From: Planctomycetota bacterium
Lineage (GTDB): Bacteria; Planctomycetota; Phycisphaerae; Sedimentisphaerales; Anaerobacaceae
Assembly: GCA_030605475.1 (NCBI GenBank)
Contig: JAUWIG010000024.1
Coordinates: 1-64,000 of the forward strand
DNA length: 64,000 nt
Reading direction: 5' to 3'
Positions 1 through 9,916 of this stretch are shown in pieces. Position 1 is the stretch's first letter. The number at the start of each line of letters is the position of its first letter. A program made the position numbers and the translations under genes. The notes beneath the pieces are model-generated. The model was not told where the DNA came from and searched no databases. It saw nothing but the letters and a program-made list of their open reading frames with translations.

Positions 1-235
1 TTCATTGTCGTCGTTCGGGCAATTATCGCAGACATCGCCGTGGCCATCGGTGTCCGAGTTGGCTTGATCCTCGTTGTCGTCGTTGGGGCAGTTATCGCAC
101 ACGTCGCCGTGGCTATCGGTGTCCGAATTGGCTTGATCCTCATTGTCGTCGTTGGGGCAGTTGTCACAGACGTCACCATGAGTATCTGCGTCCGAGTTCT
201 CCTGGCCGGGATTATGAGTATTTGGGCAGTTATCC
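1..235 (-). repeat. 69-bp tandem repeats encoding thrombospondin type 3 calcium-binding units
   Basis: About three and a third copies of a 69-bp unit encode a 23-residue unit reading DNCPNDDNEDQANSDTDGHG plus DVC. Equivalent cacacg/cagacg positions fall at 28, 97 and 166, exactly 69 apart. The units are in frame with the C1 protease and continue beyond the left edge. Confidence 0.9.
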
Positions 236-2625
236 ACACTGTCTGGAATTCCATCACCATCGGCATCAGGTTCACCGGTGATGCCGTTGAACTCAATGGC
301 AGCGATTGCCCAGTCGTCGCTCTCGCTGGAGGTAGCGTTAAACGTGTATGTCCCGGTCGTGGCTGCTTCCAACTCGCCGCCCCATAGCCCCGCGTCAAGC
401 TGGACGTTTGTGCCGGTGGCAGCATCCCATAGCTCGTTGACGTCGGCGCCAAGCGCGAAGGGATCGGTGTCGCCACCATGGGCTGTCGCCGCACCAAAGA
501 TGAGTGAGTTGGCGTTCTGTGTGGTGATGTTCGTGGTGATATTCGTGCCACTGGCCGCAAAGGCGCCCGCGTCCGCCCCGATAGGGTCATTCTGGTCGAC
601 GCCCGTGAAGTTGACGGCGGCGATGCCAGACGGGTCCACATTAGACGCAAAGCTTACGACGACATCGGCCGTCCCGACCGGAGGTACGATTAGATACCAG
701 ATTTCGACTGCGCAGCCATTGTTCGTTCCTGAAGCGGTGACGACAGCCTGGGCGAGGTCGTTCGGGCCGTAGGTGATGGAGCTGACCGACTCGGCGCCCT
801 CGGTCATCGCGCTGACAACCAAGAGGCGGTTGTTTCCCGCCGGGATGGTGTGGGAGAACATTGCGCTCGACCGGGAAGACGACGACATGTTCAGCGTGAC
901 GTCACCAGACACCGGGAAATCCGGCGGCTCGGAGACAGTGATGGTAAAGGCCTGATTGGCGTCAGGCGGCTGGTCGTTGCTGGCTTTAACATCAACATCA
1001 AAATTACCAGTATCATCAGGAGTCCACTCAATTAGCCCGGTGTTGGGGTCAATCGTCATTCCGGACGGAGATGTGGTCAGCGTATATGTCGGCGGCGGGT
1101 AACCGGTGGCATTCACATCGTAGGTATAAAGCCCGCCTACGGTAGCAACGGTAACCGGTATTGAAGTAATCACTGGAGGTGTCACTGGCGGCGAGACTGT
1201 CAGCCCCTTGATGCAAATATTCGTATTCGGAAAGTAGGATGTATTGTCCGTAAAAGTCAATCCATCTGTGCTGATGTAACTTTCTCCCGTATTTGCAGTC
1301 GCACCGGAGGAGTAGTCTGCAATAGGTTCCTCCATCGGAACGGGATAATTATATCCAGGCGTTGTGAACTTGATTACGATGCCAAAATCGTCACCGTCAG
1401 TCAGACTTATCGGCGAAGGCAGCGTAGCCGTGTGGTAGCCCGGATAGCTGACAGTACCCGAGACCGAACCCAACAGGTCAGAGAACGAACTTCCATTGAA
1501 ATTATCGTAGACGTAGATTTCATAAGAGGTGTTTTTGGTAAGTGCGTGAAAGCCCACGGCGCTAAGGTCTTCCTGCACCGTGGCGGTGAAAACGTTCGCG
1601 CCCCAACAAGTTGTCGTTGAACCGGTTCCAGCTGAGGATATCAGCCCCAGTGGGTCGTATTGGTAGTTGGTCAGGTACGACGAAGTGGGTACAGCATCGC
1701 AGAATGCCATCGCGTACTGCACAGCTTGGGCGTCATCGTAAGAAATCCAGAAAAACCCATCGTCTCCCCAGTCGGTCCCCCAACTGTTCTTGACAAGCCA
1801 GGCACCGCTACCCGGTACTCCTGACACGACCTTGTTATCGTCCCAGCCAACGAGTGTCACAGCGTGGTTAGGGCTGTTGCTGTCGCTGTAATAATACGTG
1901 TACTCGGAAGAGTTGTAGTAGGAGGAATTCCAGTACATGCTTACATACATTGCCCCGTAGGTCATGAGTGCGTTCTTGATTTCATCCTCTGCCGTAAAAT
2001 ACAGTGTGCGTTCCAAGTATTTCCGGCACTGTCCACCTGGAGAGGGACGGTCATCCCAGTCGTGATAGGGGTCGTCCGACTCGTCGACAGGCCCCGACCA
2101 GCGGGCCAGATAAGCCTCGCTTATATATGCATTTCCCCCTTCGCATGGGCCCCAGTCAAAATCGTGGTAGTTCTTTAGATGGTTTTCAGATAAGTCCCAG
2201 GTCTCCGCCTCGTTTTTCAGCAGCCAACTCTCCAGCGAGCCGTACGTGGCGAAGGCCCAGCAGCTTCCGCAACTACCCTGGTTCTTCACCGAGGTAACGT
2301 ATCCCAGCGAACTCAGGTCATAACTGGCTGGCACCCCCTCGCCCAGTAGGGTCATCACTTTCTGAGATAGCAGATGAGACCGGTCAAACGGAGCAGGAAT
2401 GTGGCCCAATGCATGACCTTCTTCGTCATACATCTTAAAGCCAAATGTTGCCACTTCACTCTGCCAAGCGGTGAACTCTGAATTGACAGGCGCAGCACTC
2501 AACGGTGGTGGAGTAGACGGCTGAGCCGGTGCCGATTGAACTAACAGAGCCAAACAGAAGCCGCTGATAATCAGACCCAGGCTTAATGTCGAAAAACATG
2601 GCTTGAATGTGATGCCTTGTGGCAT
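1..2625 (-). CDS. Secreted papain-like C1 peptidase with lectin-like, Ig-like and TSP3 regions (3' end outside window)
   Basis: The frame runs 875 codons from the ATG at 2625 off the left edge, so the C-terminus is missing. A signal peptide (about residues 1-35, ending APAQP) is followed by a papain fold: QGSCGSCWAF holds catalytic Cys122, NHAVTLVGWDD holds His254 and KNSWGTDWG holds Asn280, so the triad is complete. Residues about 305-470 resemble the lectin-like domain of bacterial C1 peptidases, then come an Ig-like stretch, a beta-sandwich of about 200 residues, and Asp-rich thrombospondin type 3 repeats at the window edge. Expected outside the cell or on its surface, with calcium bound by the Asp repeats. 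A good promoter lies about 260 bp upstream. The protease call is firm; the substrate is unknown. Confidence 0.9.
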   Translation of the reverse strand, partial: MPQGITFKPCFSTLSLGLIISGFCLALLVQSAPAQPSTPPPLSAAPVNSEFTAWQSEVATFGFKMYDEEGHALGHIPAPFDRSHLLSQKVMTLLGEGVPASYDLSSLGYVTSVKNQGSCGSCWAFATYGSLESWLLKNEAETWDLSENHLKNYHDFDWGPCEGGNAYISEAYLARWSGPVDESDDPYHDWDDRPSPGGQCRKYLERTLYFTAEDEIKNALMTYGAMYVSMYWNSSYYNSSEYTYYYSDSNSPNHAVTLVGWDDNKVVSGVPGSGAWLVKNSWGTDWGDDGFFWISYDDAQAVQYAMAFCDAVPTSSYLTNYQYDPLGLISSAGTGSTTTCWGANVFTATVQEDLSAVGFHALTKNTSYEIYVYDNFNGSSFSDLLGSVSGTVSYPGYHTATLPSPISLTDGDDFGIVIKFTTPGYNYPVPMEEPIADYSSGATANTGESYISTDGLTFTDNTSYFPNTNICIKGLTVSPPVTPPVITSIPVTVATVGGLYTYDVNATGYPPPTYTLTTSPSGMTIDPNTGLIEWTPDDTGNFDVDVKASNDQPPDANQAFTITVSEPPDFPVSGDVTLNMSSSSRSSAMFSHTIPAGNNRLLVVSAMTEGAESVSSITYGPNDLAQAVVTASGTNNGCAVEIWYLIVPPVGTADVVVSFASNVDPSGIAAVNFTGVDQNDPIGADAGAFAASGTNITTNITTQNANSLIFGAATAHGGDTDPFALGADVNELWDAATGTNVQLDAGLWGGELEAATTGTYTFNATSSESDDWAIAAIEFNGITGEPDADGDGIPDSVDNCPNTHNPGQENSDADTHGDVCDNCPNDDNEDQANSDTDSHGDVCDNCPNDDNEDQANSDTDGHGDVCDNCPNDDNE

Positions 2626-3046
2626 CGCGATACCTTTATCAAGAAATCCGCTTGGTGAAAATTTAAGTATTTTTCCCTCTCCTCAATACGCATCGTTCTT
2701 TTTTATAAAATGCTATTTGCTGTCCAAACCTTTTTTCATGCGAGCTCGTAAATCGCCTTTTTTTCGTTGACGGCCCTGCCACGTTTGGATTGTAGAGCTG
2801 CCGAGCATTTTCTGGGCAGAAAACCTAACAGCAAGCAGAGGAAGCCCTCTCACCATTTCTTCGTTATAGCAGCATTACGAACCCTTATTATGTCCGGTCT
2901 TAGGCAATTTGTCAAGGAAATTACAGGAACCTTTCATTGCATTTTTACGTAATTTGGGACAAATACAGACTTGATAGTTGTAGGTGGGAAAAAAGGCTGG
3001 GAGGCTTCTAAACGCAGCTTGGAATCAGGCGTAAAGCTTCCTAAAT
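2626..3046. other. Intergenic region between the C1 protease and the REC-PAS gene
   Basis: It holds the minus-strand promoter at 2887-2915 and the long protease leader. The leader has A-rich stretches and no riboswitch class that I recognise. No gene is seen here. Confidence 0.6.
2887..2915 (-). promoter_or_regulatory. Sigma70-type promoter for the C1 protease
   Basis: On the minus strand TTGACA (2910-2915) and CATAAT (2887-2892) are separated by 17 bp. Transcription would start near 2880, leaving a leader of about 255 nt before the ATG at 2625. Confidence 0.65.
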
Positions 3047-4339
3047 TCAATCTTTCTTTTCAGCCGCAACCGGAGAAAGAGCTTCTAAAACTTCCGAAAC
3101 CAGCGGTTGCAATCTACGCCAGGTCTGCTCCAACTTCCTTTCATCTGCATCAATTTTCAAAACGTCAAGAAAATCACTAACAAGTCTCCCGACCCTGTCA
3201 ATGTTCTTGGTAGCGAATTCCAGATTTTCAGGCGACTGTAGGCCGATTTTGCCTGGAGCAACCGCTTTGGCATCTGAGATAATATTCTTAAAGGCAGCCA
3301 AAAACGCTTCCAATACATCTGAAACCATAACAGCTAATTCGCTCCTTAGGCGAATTCGCTCTGTCAACCGCAGATTCACCTTTCTGAGTCCATTCTCCAC
3401 CCGAATACGGTCCGAAACATCACGAGCCATTCCGACAGCGGCAATCTCTTCTTTGTTTGAATCTCTAATAATTGACTTCGAAAGGGAAACTGGAAATGTG
3501 CTGCCGTCTTTTCGTTTGTGGTAAAACCCAACTTCCCAGGCGCTTCCAGAGGCTTGGAAAACACTTGTCGTATTCTCACTTTCAGAGTTTCCTGACCAGA
3601 GAATATTACTGTCCTTTCCAACGATATCTTCTTGCTTATATCCGTAAGTTTCACAAAATGCTTTGTTAACGAAGATAATCTTGTCCTCCATATCGGTAAT
3701 ATAGACACTCTCATCTGTGCTCATAATAGCACCTGACAGCAATTGGCGCTTTTCTTCCGTCCGCTTGTGCTCTGCGATTTCGTGTCTCAATTGCTCATTT
3801 GACCTTACAAGCTCGATGGCTTGTTTTTCGAGCTGTCTCTCTGCAAGCCATTTCGTCCCCAGCGCCGATGCAAATTGCCGGATCTCGTGGGGATGGAAAG
3901 GCTTCTGGAGGTAGAGCAATTTATCTTTGGGCGAAATACGGTTGCTGATGCCAAGCGGGTCAACGTCGGAATAAGCTGTTACTATAACCATTTGTACGTA
4001 TGGGTCCAGTGCTCTGATGTGCTCGGCTGTCCAGACACCATCCGGCCCAGGTGGCATACGCACATCGAGGAAAGCAACGGCAAACGGTTTATCTTCCTCA
4101 ATGGCCACCCGTACTTTTTCAACTGCCTCATCGCCTTGGTGACAAAGTACCAAGTCGAATGAGGCAACTGAGGAGCTTTGGCAAGTTTTGCCAAAAAGTT
4201 CGGCCCCGAGGTCCTCCAACTTGCATTCTGGCTTACCAGAATCTGTAGCTGGGCGGAGAATTTCCTGAAATTCATCCAGGATAGCTTGTTCATCATCAAC
4301 CACAAGGATTCGTGGACTATATAGTTTTGGTTCTTTCAT
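3047..4339 (-). CDS. Response regulator with PAS domain and degenerate kinase dimerisation end
   Basis: A 430-residue soluble protein. Residues about 8-160 form a receiver domain (RILVVDDEQ acidic pair, FLDVRMP phospho-Asp, LQKPF lysine) with an insertion of about 30 residues. A coiled coil and a PAS/PAC domain follow (about 195-315). The last 110 residues resemble a HisKA helical pair, but the expected SHELRTP histidine box is replaced by SELAVMVSD and there is no ATPase domain. It lies 17 bp behind the CHASE4 kinase gene and is probably co-transcribed as its partner. Output may be by protein contact; no DNA-binding or enzymatic domain is present. Confidence 0.85.
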   Translation of the reverse strand: MKEPKLYSPRILVVDDEQAILDEFQEILRPATDSGKPECKLEDLGAELFGKTCQSSSVASFDLVLCHQGDEAVEKVRVAIEEDKPFAVAFLDVRMPPGPDGVWTAEHIRALDPYVQMVIVTAYSDVDPLGISNRISPKDKLLYLQKPFHPHEIRQFASALGTKWLAERQLEKQAIELVRSNEQLRHEIAEHKRTEEKRQLLSGAIMSTDESVYITDMEDKIIFVNKAFCETYGYKQEDIVGKDSNILWSGNSESENTTSVFQASGSAWEVGFYHKRKDGSTFPVSLSKSIIRDSNKEEIAAVGMARDVSDRIRVENGLRKVNLRLTERIRLRSELAVMVSDVLEAFLAAFKNIISDAKAVAPGKIGLQSPENLEFATKNIDRVGRLVSDFLDVLKIDADERKLEQTWRRLQPLVSEVLEALSPVAAEKKD

Positions 4340-4356
4340 GACCTTACCTCATCTTG

Positions 4357-6255
4357 TTAATCGAAAACACTCACGGTTTTCTGGGAAGAAGGCAGCAGTA
4401 TGTGGAAGCAAGCGCCCTGCTTGCTGCCCTTACTTTCGGCATAAATTCGTCCATTCATCGCAGCAATGGTATTGGCGCACCAATGCAAACCAATCCCTGA
4501 AGAGCTGTTTTGTTTTGTGGAAAAACCTCGCTCAAAAATACGGTCGAGATTGTGCGGCTCGATACCTTCGCCATTATCACTAATCTGCACGCGGACCATA
4601 TCTACGCTGTCAACCTCGCTGGTCTCTGCTCGAATGCATATTTCACCGTGAATCGACCCGGCCCTGCGGATTGACTCTACTGCATTAATCAAGATATTAT
4701 CGAACACCTGCAAAAGGACAACGCTATGCGCCATCACCGGCTCAATTGCCTCAATACAGGGGTCTATTTCGATGGAAATTGCATCATGAAGATTGTCTGG
4801 TAGCAAGGCAATCGAGTCTCGCACAAGCCTGTCCAGTCTGATTTCTTCGGTGGGCCGTTGCGTACGGCTGAACTTGACCTGCTGGGCGAGAATTTTTTCA
4901 ATATGAACAACCTGCTTCGCAACATTGTCCAATTTGTCCTTTGTCTCTCGCACCAATGTGATAAGACTTCTGTTAGCTAAATTTATGAATCTGGTCAAAT
5001 CTTCTTTGCGCCGGCCTGAAGCACTTCCATCGCTCAACTCAGCTTGGGCCATTTCAATCTTCCCAATTGGAGCTCCCCGAAGCTTCTGCCGCAGGACATC
5101 AATGTGTGAGACCATCGGGGTGAGCACATTGCGAGCATTGTGTAAAACTCCGGAGGCTACTTCTGCCATGCCTGAATAGTAGGACTGCTCCAACAGTTTC
5201 TTCCGGGCCTCGGCCAGTTTTTCGACCATACGGTTAAATTCCCGTGCTAATGTACCGATTTCATCACCACGCTGCATAGGCAACCGCGCAGACATATTGT
5301 TGCTCTTGCCGATTACTATCGCATGGTTGGTCAACTTCTTGATGGGACCGACAACCGCACACCGGAGCAACACGAACAAAACAAGCAGCACGAATAGTCC
5401 GGCAGTAAGATTCGAAAGAAGACCGGATTGGATAAGCACAGCAACTGCTTTGGCCCTGATGTCTCGAGGGACATCCGCCCGCATTAGAAGGGCAGGAGCA
5501 TCTTGGACGTCAGAAAAAAGCGTGTAGACTCGTAAGAAGTTGTCGCTAAGTTCGTGGATATGGAACTGGGTTCTGGCATTGATATGGTTGAGCACGTCTC
5601 TTTCCTTCACTGGAATCGAGTCCCCTGCTATAGTCCAAACTTTAAGGTCAACAGGCATCTGCTCAGCAAGCGATTTGACAGCATTATGGTTAAGGAACCT
5701 GCCAACAACAAGGGTGCCACGAATCAGCCCATTACTTTCGCTTGCAATAATAGGCCTGGAAGCAACCAGCATCGGTCCCCGCTCAGTTACAAAAACACCC
5801 GAGATGGAACTTTCCGCGGTCTCGTGTCCAAGCAGTGGATGTGTTTCAGACCAAGACCCTGCGGGGAACTCATCCACTTGCATTGTTTGCTCTGTTTCAA
5901 GGTCGCGGATTTGACCCCAGACTACATCACCTCTTCTATTGCAGATGTAAATGGCGTTGAGATTATTATCCGTAAAAGACTCGGTACACAAGTTGGCGCT
6001 AATGTAGTCTTCATTTCGATTTTCAACAAATTGATATGTATTGTCCCTCGCTGCCCAATCTTTGGCGAGTCTGTCGAGATGATAAGTCTCTCTTTTAAAC
6101 GCCCCAACACAACGTCTCATATTGTTTTGGGCCGCACTGTGCTCAAGCGAAATGAAACTCCGTAGAACGAAGAAATATTGGCTTGCATAATCTAAAACCG
6201 CATACAAGCTGACAACTGCCAATATGATAAGTAGTATTTTTGATTGTAGCGACAT
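4357..6255 (-). CDS. Membrane sensor histidine kinase (CHASE4-HAMP-kinase)
   Basis: A 632-residue protein with an N-terminal membrane helix (7-30), an extracytoplasmic CHASE4-type sensor (motif DRLAKDWAARDNTYQFV near 61-77), a second membrane helix (about 278-300), a HAMP domain and a coiled coil. The probable phospho-acceptor is His372 in SGVLHNARNVLTP, a variant H-box. A C-terminal ATPase follows, with an N-box (DNILINAVES), DNGEGI and GIGLHWC. A GGGAA-type ribosome site precedes the ATG. The phosphoryl target is probably the REC-PAS protein encoded just downstream. The ligand is unknown. Confidence 0.88.
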   Translation of the reverse strand: MSLQSKILLIILAVVSLYAVLDYASQYFFVLRSFISLEHSAAQNNMRRCVGAFKRETYHLDRLAKDWAARDNTYQFVENRNEDYISANLCTESFTDNNLNAIYICNRRGDVVWGQIRDLETEQTMQVDEFPAGSWSETHPLLGHETAESSISGVFVTERGPMLVASRPIIASESNGLIRGTLVVGRFLNHNAVKSLAEQMPVDLKVWTIAGDSIPVKERDVLNHINARTQFHIHELSDNFLRVYTLFSDVQDAPALLMRADVPRDIRAKAVAVLIQSGLLSNLTAGLFVLLVLFVLLRCAVVGPIKKLTNHAIVIGKSNNMSARLPMQRGDEIGTLAREFNRMVEKLAEARKKLLEQSYYSGMAEVASGVLHNARNVLTPMVSHIDVLRQKLRGAPIGKIEMAQAELSDGSASGRRKEDLTRFINLANRSLITLVRETKDKLDNVAKQVVHIEKILAQQVKFSRTQRPTEEIRLDRLVRDSIALLPDNLHDAISIEIDPCIEAIEPVMAHSVVLLQVFDNILINAVESIRRAGSIHGEICIRAETSEVDSVDMVRVQISDNGEGIEPHNLDRIFERGFSTKQNSSSGIGLHWCANTIAAMNGRIYAESKGSKQGACFHILLPSSQKTVSVFD

Positions 6256-6719
6256 TGGGCATTCCCATTTGACTGCGTCTGTAACAATTACAGACTATTT
6301 TCACAGACAAAACATCATATCGGTAAATAACATCAGTGACATTTCTAAAATGCCTACAAGCATTCAGCAGATAAGCCCAAATGTAACAAAAAAGACACAA
6401 AATTATATTTATAAAAGCGAAAAATTTCATCATTGCCCCGATAACGCTTTCAATACTATCTATGAATCAAAATCTTCGCAAACCCGGCCGCAAACTCCGT
6501 TACAGCTTTCATAACACAGAGTATCTGAGCAACTGCATGTCATTGGAATTTTTGTAGCAAACAGGGCAATAAACCTCTGGAAAAGGTTATTATCGGTCTC
6601 TTGGTTACGATTGGGGGCGGCAAAACCGCTTCAAAGCATGTTTGTCTTTAAGTTGCCACAAGACGATGTCGATACTGTTTGTGGATTAACCAAGCGGTCT
6701 TTACACAGACAGGGCTATT
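6256..6719. other. Divergent intergenic region between kinase and gspE
   Basis: 464 bp separate two divergent genes, so promoters for both should lie here. I found no promoter with good hexamers and spacing on either strand and no coding sequence. The kinase-proximal half is AT-rich. Confidence 0.5.
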
Positions 6720-8420
6720 ATGGAAAAGCAGGACCCGATAATTTCGTTCCTTATGGAAGAGAAGATTCTCGATGAGAAAACTCTTCAGGTGGCCATCGAC
6801 CAACAGCAAAAGACCGGCCAAAGTCTGATAAGCATACTTAAAAAGGGAAATCTTCTCGATGAAGACCAATTCACCAGAGCTATTGCGACTGCCAATAAGA
6901 TAGAGTTCTTTAATCTTTCACCTGAAGCGGTTGACCCGATGGTGGCCCACCTGGTGTCTTATGAGATGGCTAATCGGCACAACCTGATTCCGGTAAAGAA
7001 TGAGGATAATCACCTGCTGGTAGCGATGAGTTCTCCCTTGAATCTGGCCGTCCGGGACCAAATCGAGATGAAGACCGGATACATGGTCACTCCGGTTGCC
7101 GCCACGCCCAGTGCTATAAGACAGGCGATACATTATCATTTCAATGTAGCGGATGTAACGAAGCAGGCCATAGTCTCGATGCGGCTGAAAGAAGAGCCCG
7201 GCGAGAGCACCCAGTATGATGAGGTTGAGCAGAAATCGCTGAGAGCCGCCAATGCTCCTATCACGAAGCTGGTTTCTTCCATAATAAACGGCGCCATCGA
7301 TGCGAGGGCAAGCGATATACACATCGAGCCACAGGAGTCCGACGTGAGGGTGCGGTACCGCATAGACGGGACATTACGTGCCGCAATAGACATACCATCG
7401 TCGGCACAGCTTGAGGTGGTATCGCACATAAAGATTATGGCAGATATGGACATTTCTGAGCGAAGAGTCCCTCAGGACGGTCATATGACTGCGCGGCACG
7501 ATGACAAAGACTATGATTTGAGAGTTTCATCCTTGCCGGCCGTAGGAGGAGAAAAGATAGTTATCAGAATTCTCGATAAGAACGTAAATAGATGGTCAGT
7601 TGATGAAATCGTAACTTCGCCTGACGATAATCAAAAATTCAAATCACTGGTCAAGAATCCTTACGGCATGCTCTTGCTGACCGGACCTACCGGATGCGGT
7701 AAGACCACCACCTTGTACGCAATTCTTCGATTGCTCAATACACCAGAGAGAAATATCGTTACTGTTGAAGACCCTGTTGAGTACCGTCTTGACGGTATCA
7801 CCCAGGTCCAGGTCAAACCGGTCGCAGGAAGGACTTTCGCCTCAGCTCTGCGAAGCATAGTCCGGCAAGACCCTGATATCATACTGGTCGGTGAAATTCG
7901 TGACCTCGAAACCGCCGAAATAGCTATCAGTGCGGCCCTGACCGGACACCTGGTCTTAAGTACATTACATACAAATGATGCCGCAGGTGCAATTTCGCGC
8001 TTGATTGACCTCGGGATACCACCATTTCTTGTCGCTTCGGCGCTTCTCGGAGCGGCCGCCCAAAGGCTTATAAGGATGTCCTGCTCCAAGTGCAAGCAGG
8101 TTTATGAGCCATCTGAAGACGAACTAAAGTGTCTGTTCGCTAAATCTCACCCGGATAAGAAAATAAAACTTTACCGAGGAGCTGGATGCAACAGTTGCTA
8201 TCATACCGGATATCATGGACGAAAAAGCATTTACGAGATACTGTGCATCTCTCCAGAAATAAGGAGAATGGTCGTCCACGGAAGCAGCGATGATGCAATA
8301 AAGCAGCAGGCAATCAAAGAAGGCATGGGAACACTTCACGAAAGCGCGGTTGATGAGGTTGTCACCGGCGTAACAACGCTGGATGAGCTGATGCGAGTTG
8401 TCGAAGTGAGGACCGAGTGA
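6720..8420 (+). CDS. gspE: Type II secretion / type IV pilus assembly ATPase GspE/PilB
   Basis: A 566-residue hexameric motor ATPase of the GspE/PilB family. The N-terminal MshEN-type region (about 1-150) is followed by the ASDIHIEP arm, Walker A GPTGCGKTT (322-330), the Asp and His boxes, and Walker B DIILVGEIRD. The zinc-binding tetracysteine is intact (CSKC at 455-458 and CNSC at 490-493). It would power pseudopilus assembly from the cytoplasmic face. It is the first gene of the operon, and the next gene overlaps its stop codon. It could equally be called pilB; no retraction ATPase is present nearby. Confidence 0.95.
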   Translation: MEKQDPIISFLMEEKILDEKTLQVAIDQQQKTGQSLISILKKGNLLDEDQFTRAIATANKIEFFNLSPEAVDPMVAHLVSYEMANRHNLIPVKNEDNHLLVAMSSPLNLAVRDQIEMKTGYMVTPVAATPSAIRQAIHYHFNVADVTKQAIVSMRLKEEPGESTQYDEVEQKSLRAANAPITKLVSSIINGAIDARASDIHIEPQESDVRVRYRIDGTLRAAIDIPSSAQLEVVSHIKIMADMDISERRVPQDGHMTARHDDKDYDLRVSSLPAVGGEKIVIRILDKNVNRWSVDEIVTSPDDNQKFKSLVKNPYGMLLLTGPTGCGKTTTLYAILRLLNTPERNIVTVEDPVEYRLDGITQVQVKPVAGRTFASALRSIVRQDPDIILVGEIRDLETAEIAISAALTGHLVLSTLHTNDAAGAISRLIDLGIPPFLVASALLGAAAQRLIRMSCSKCKQVYEPSEDELKCLFAKSHPDKKIKLYRGAGCNSCYHTGYHGRKSIYEILCISPEIRRMVVHGSSDDAIKQQAIKEGMGTLHESAVDEVVTGVTTLDELMRVVEVRTE

Positions 8421-9613
8421 TGGCAGTCTACGAGTACACGGCAAAAGATGAAACCGGCAACGAGTTCTCCGGGACGTACGATATTGACAATGTTGCTGTG
8501 CTGCGCGAAGAACTCGCCAAGATGGGTTATGCTCTCGTAAAGGCACGCCGGGAAAAAAGACCGGCGGGAAAACGCAAGAGAATAAAGCAGCCAGAAGTTG
8601 TTGCATTTGCCTATAAATTTGCAGGGATGTATTCGGCAGGGTTGTCTATCCTGAGGTGTTTGGAGACATTAGAGGAGCAGGCCGAAAATCAGACCTTTAA
8701 GTACGTAATCGGTGATATCAGGCAAAACATAGAATCCGGTTCAAGCCTGGAAAAGGCGTTTGGAAAATACAGAGACGTATTCTCAGATTTTTTTCTGGGA
8801 ATGCTTGAGGCCGGTGAGTCCGGGGGGAAATTGGCAACAGCGCTCGAATTGAGTGCTGAATATCTGGAAAAGCAGACATATCTAAAGCGGAAGGTCAAAT
8901 CCGCTTTCGCTTATCCGGTCGTGGTGAGTATCATATGCTTTGTGGTTGTTGGTACCCTTTTGATTTTTGTCGTACCTGTCTTTTCCAAATTATACAAACA
9001 GCTGCGTGTGCCACTGCCGGGCCCTACCCAGGTTCTTGTAGACTTAAGCTCTCTGATAACAAACGGCTGGTGGGCAATCCTCATTGCGGTGGTAACAGCA
9101 GCAGTAGTATTACAACGGCTGTCAAGAAACCCCCGTATCAGAGCACGGTGGGATGCTTTCAAGCTGAACATGCCTGTTTTTGCTAAACTTAATCGTATGA
9201 TTGTGGTCTCACATTTTATGCGGACCTTCGCCATGCTCACTTCTGTGGGAGTTTCGCTAATCAAGGCCTTGGACGTGGCAAGTATAGTTGCTCACAATCA
9301 CAAAGTGACCGAAATCGCTAAAGAATTGCAGGAAACAATTGAGGCAGGTAATCCTATTGCAGAATCCTTGAAAGATTACGACATTTTTCCTCCGATGATC
9401 ACACAATTGGCTGCTTCGGGGGAGGAAGTGGGGATGTTACCCGAAATGCTGAATAAAGGCGTCGATTTCCTTGACAAAGATATCGAAAGGACAGTAAACG
9501 CTTTGCTTGTGAAATTGGAGCCGGCCTTGACGCTTATTATGGGAGCTATTGTTGGATTCCTTCTCGTGGGAGTATATTTGCCAATGTATGATTACATGGG
9601 TCATTTTAAATAA
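8420..9613 (+). CDS. gspF: Type II secretion inner-membrane platform protein GspF/PilC
   Basis: A 397-residue polytopic protein with two homologous GspF domains, three hydrophobic segments (near 168-190, 215-235 and 370-392) and the family motif ending GVYLPMYDYMGHFK. The ATG overlaps the gspE stop as TGATG; a GTG one codon upstream at 8417 is the alternative start. It forms the platform that couples GspE to pseudopilin extraction from the membrane. Confidence 0.93.
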   Translation: MAVYEYTAKDETGNEFSGTYDIDNVAVLREELAKMGYALVKARREKRPAGKRKRIKQPEVVAFAYKFAGMYSAGLSILRCLETLEEQAENQTFKYVIGDIRQNIESGSSLEKAFGKYRDVFSDFFLGMLEAGESGGKLATALELSAEYLEKQTYLKRKVKSAFAYPVVVSIICFVVVGTLLIFVVPVFSKLYKQLRVPLPGPTQVLVDLSSLITNGWWAILIAVVTAAVVLQRLSRNPRIRARWDAFKLNMPVFAKLNRMIVVSHFMRTFAMLTSVGVSLIKALDVASIVAHNHKVTEIAKELQETIEAGNPIAESLKDYDIFPPMITQLAASGEEVGMLPEMLNKGVDFLDKDIERTVNALLVKLEPALTLIMGAIVGFLLVGVYLPMYDYMGHFK

Positions 9614-9916
9614 CCAATGATTATATCAATTATATCGGTAAAACACATCTGTTCGCAGAAAATTGAGAAGAAACTTTGGATAAAATTATGCCGGCCGCTT
9701 GACTAAGGCGATTTTTATATTATGTTTTAATAAAGGGAGTAATCGCAAGCAACGGGTAACTACTTCCGATAAAAAATGTTTTCTGTGGAGGGGACAAGCT
9801 AAGATTATGATTTTTCCTGGTATCTTTTACCATTAGATTTTTGTAAAGCACTTTGTGTTTTGTGCCGATAGGCTGATAGTTTAAGTGAAGAATGGTTTTT
9901 GGAAAGGAGCGGAAAG
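9614..9916 (+). other. gspF-gspG intergenic region and leader
   Basis: 303 bp inside the operon holding a separate promoter candidate and a leader of about 180 nt. No riboswitch class was recognised; a type I c-di-GMP aptamer was specifically looked for and not seen. Confidence 0.5.
9699..9726 (+). promoter_or_regulatory. Internal promoter for the major pseudopilin
   Basis: TTGACT (9699-9704) and TATGTT (9721-9726) are 16 bp apart. With the terminator after gspG, this gives the major pseudopilin its own transcription unit. Confidence 0.45.

Noticed and set aside
1-235. 69-bp direct repeats that could suggest a CRISPR or satellite
   Set aside because: They translate in frame as thrombospondin type 3 units of the protease and have no spacer structure.
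9740-9890. Possible c-di-GMP riboswitch before gspG
   Set aside because: The conserved core bases and tetraloop receptor of the type I aptamer are not present.
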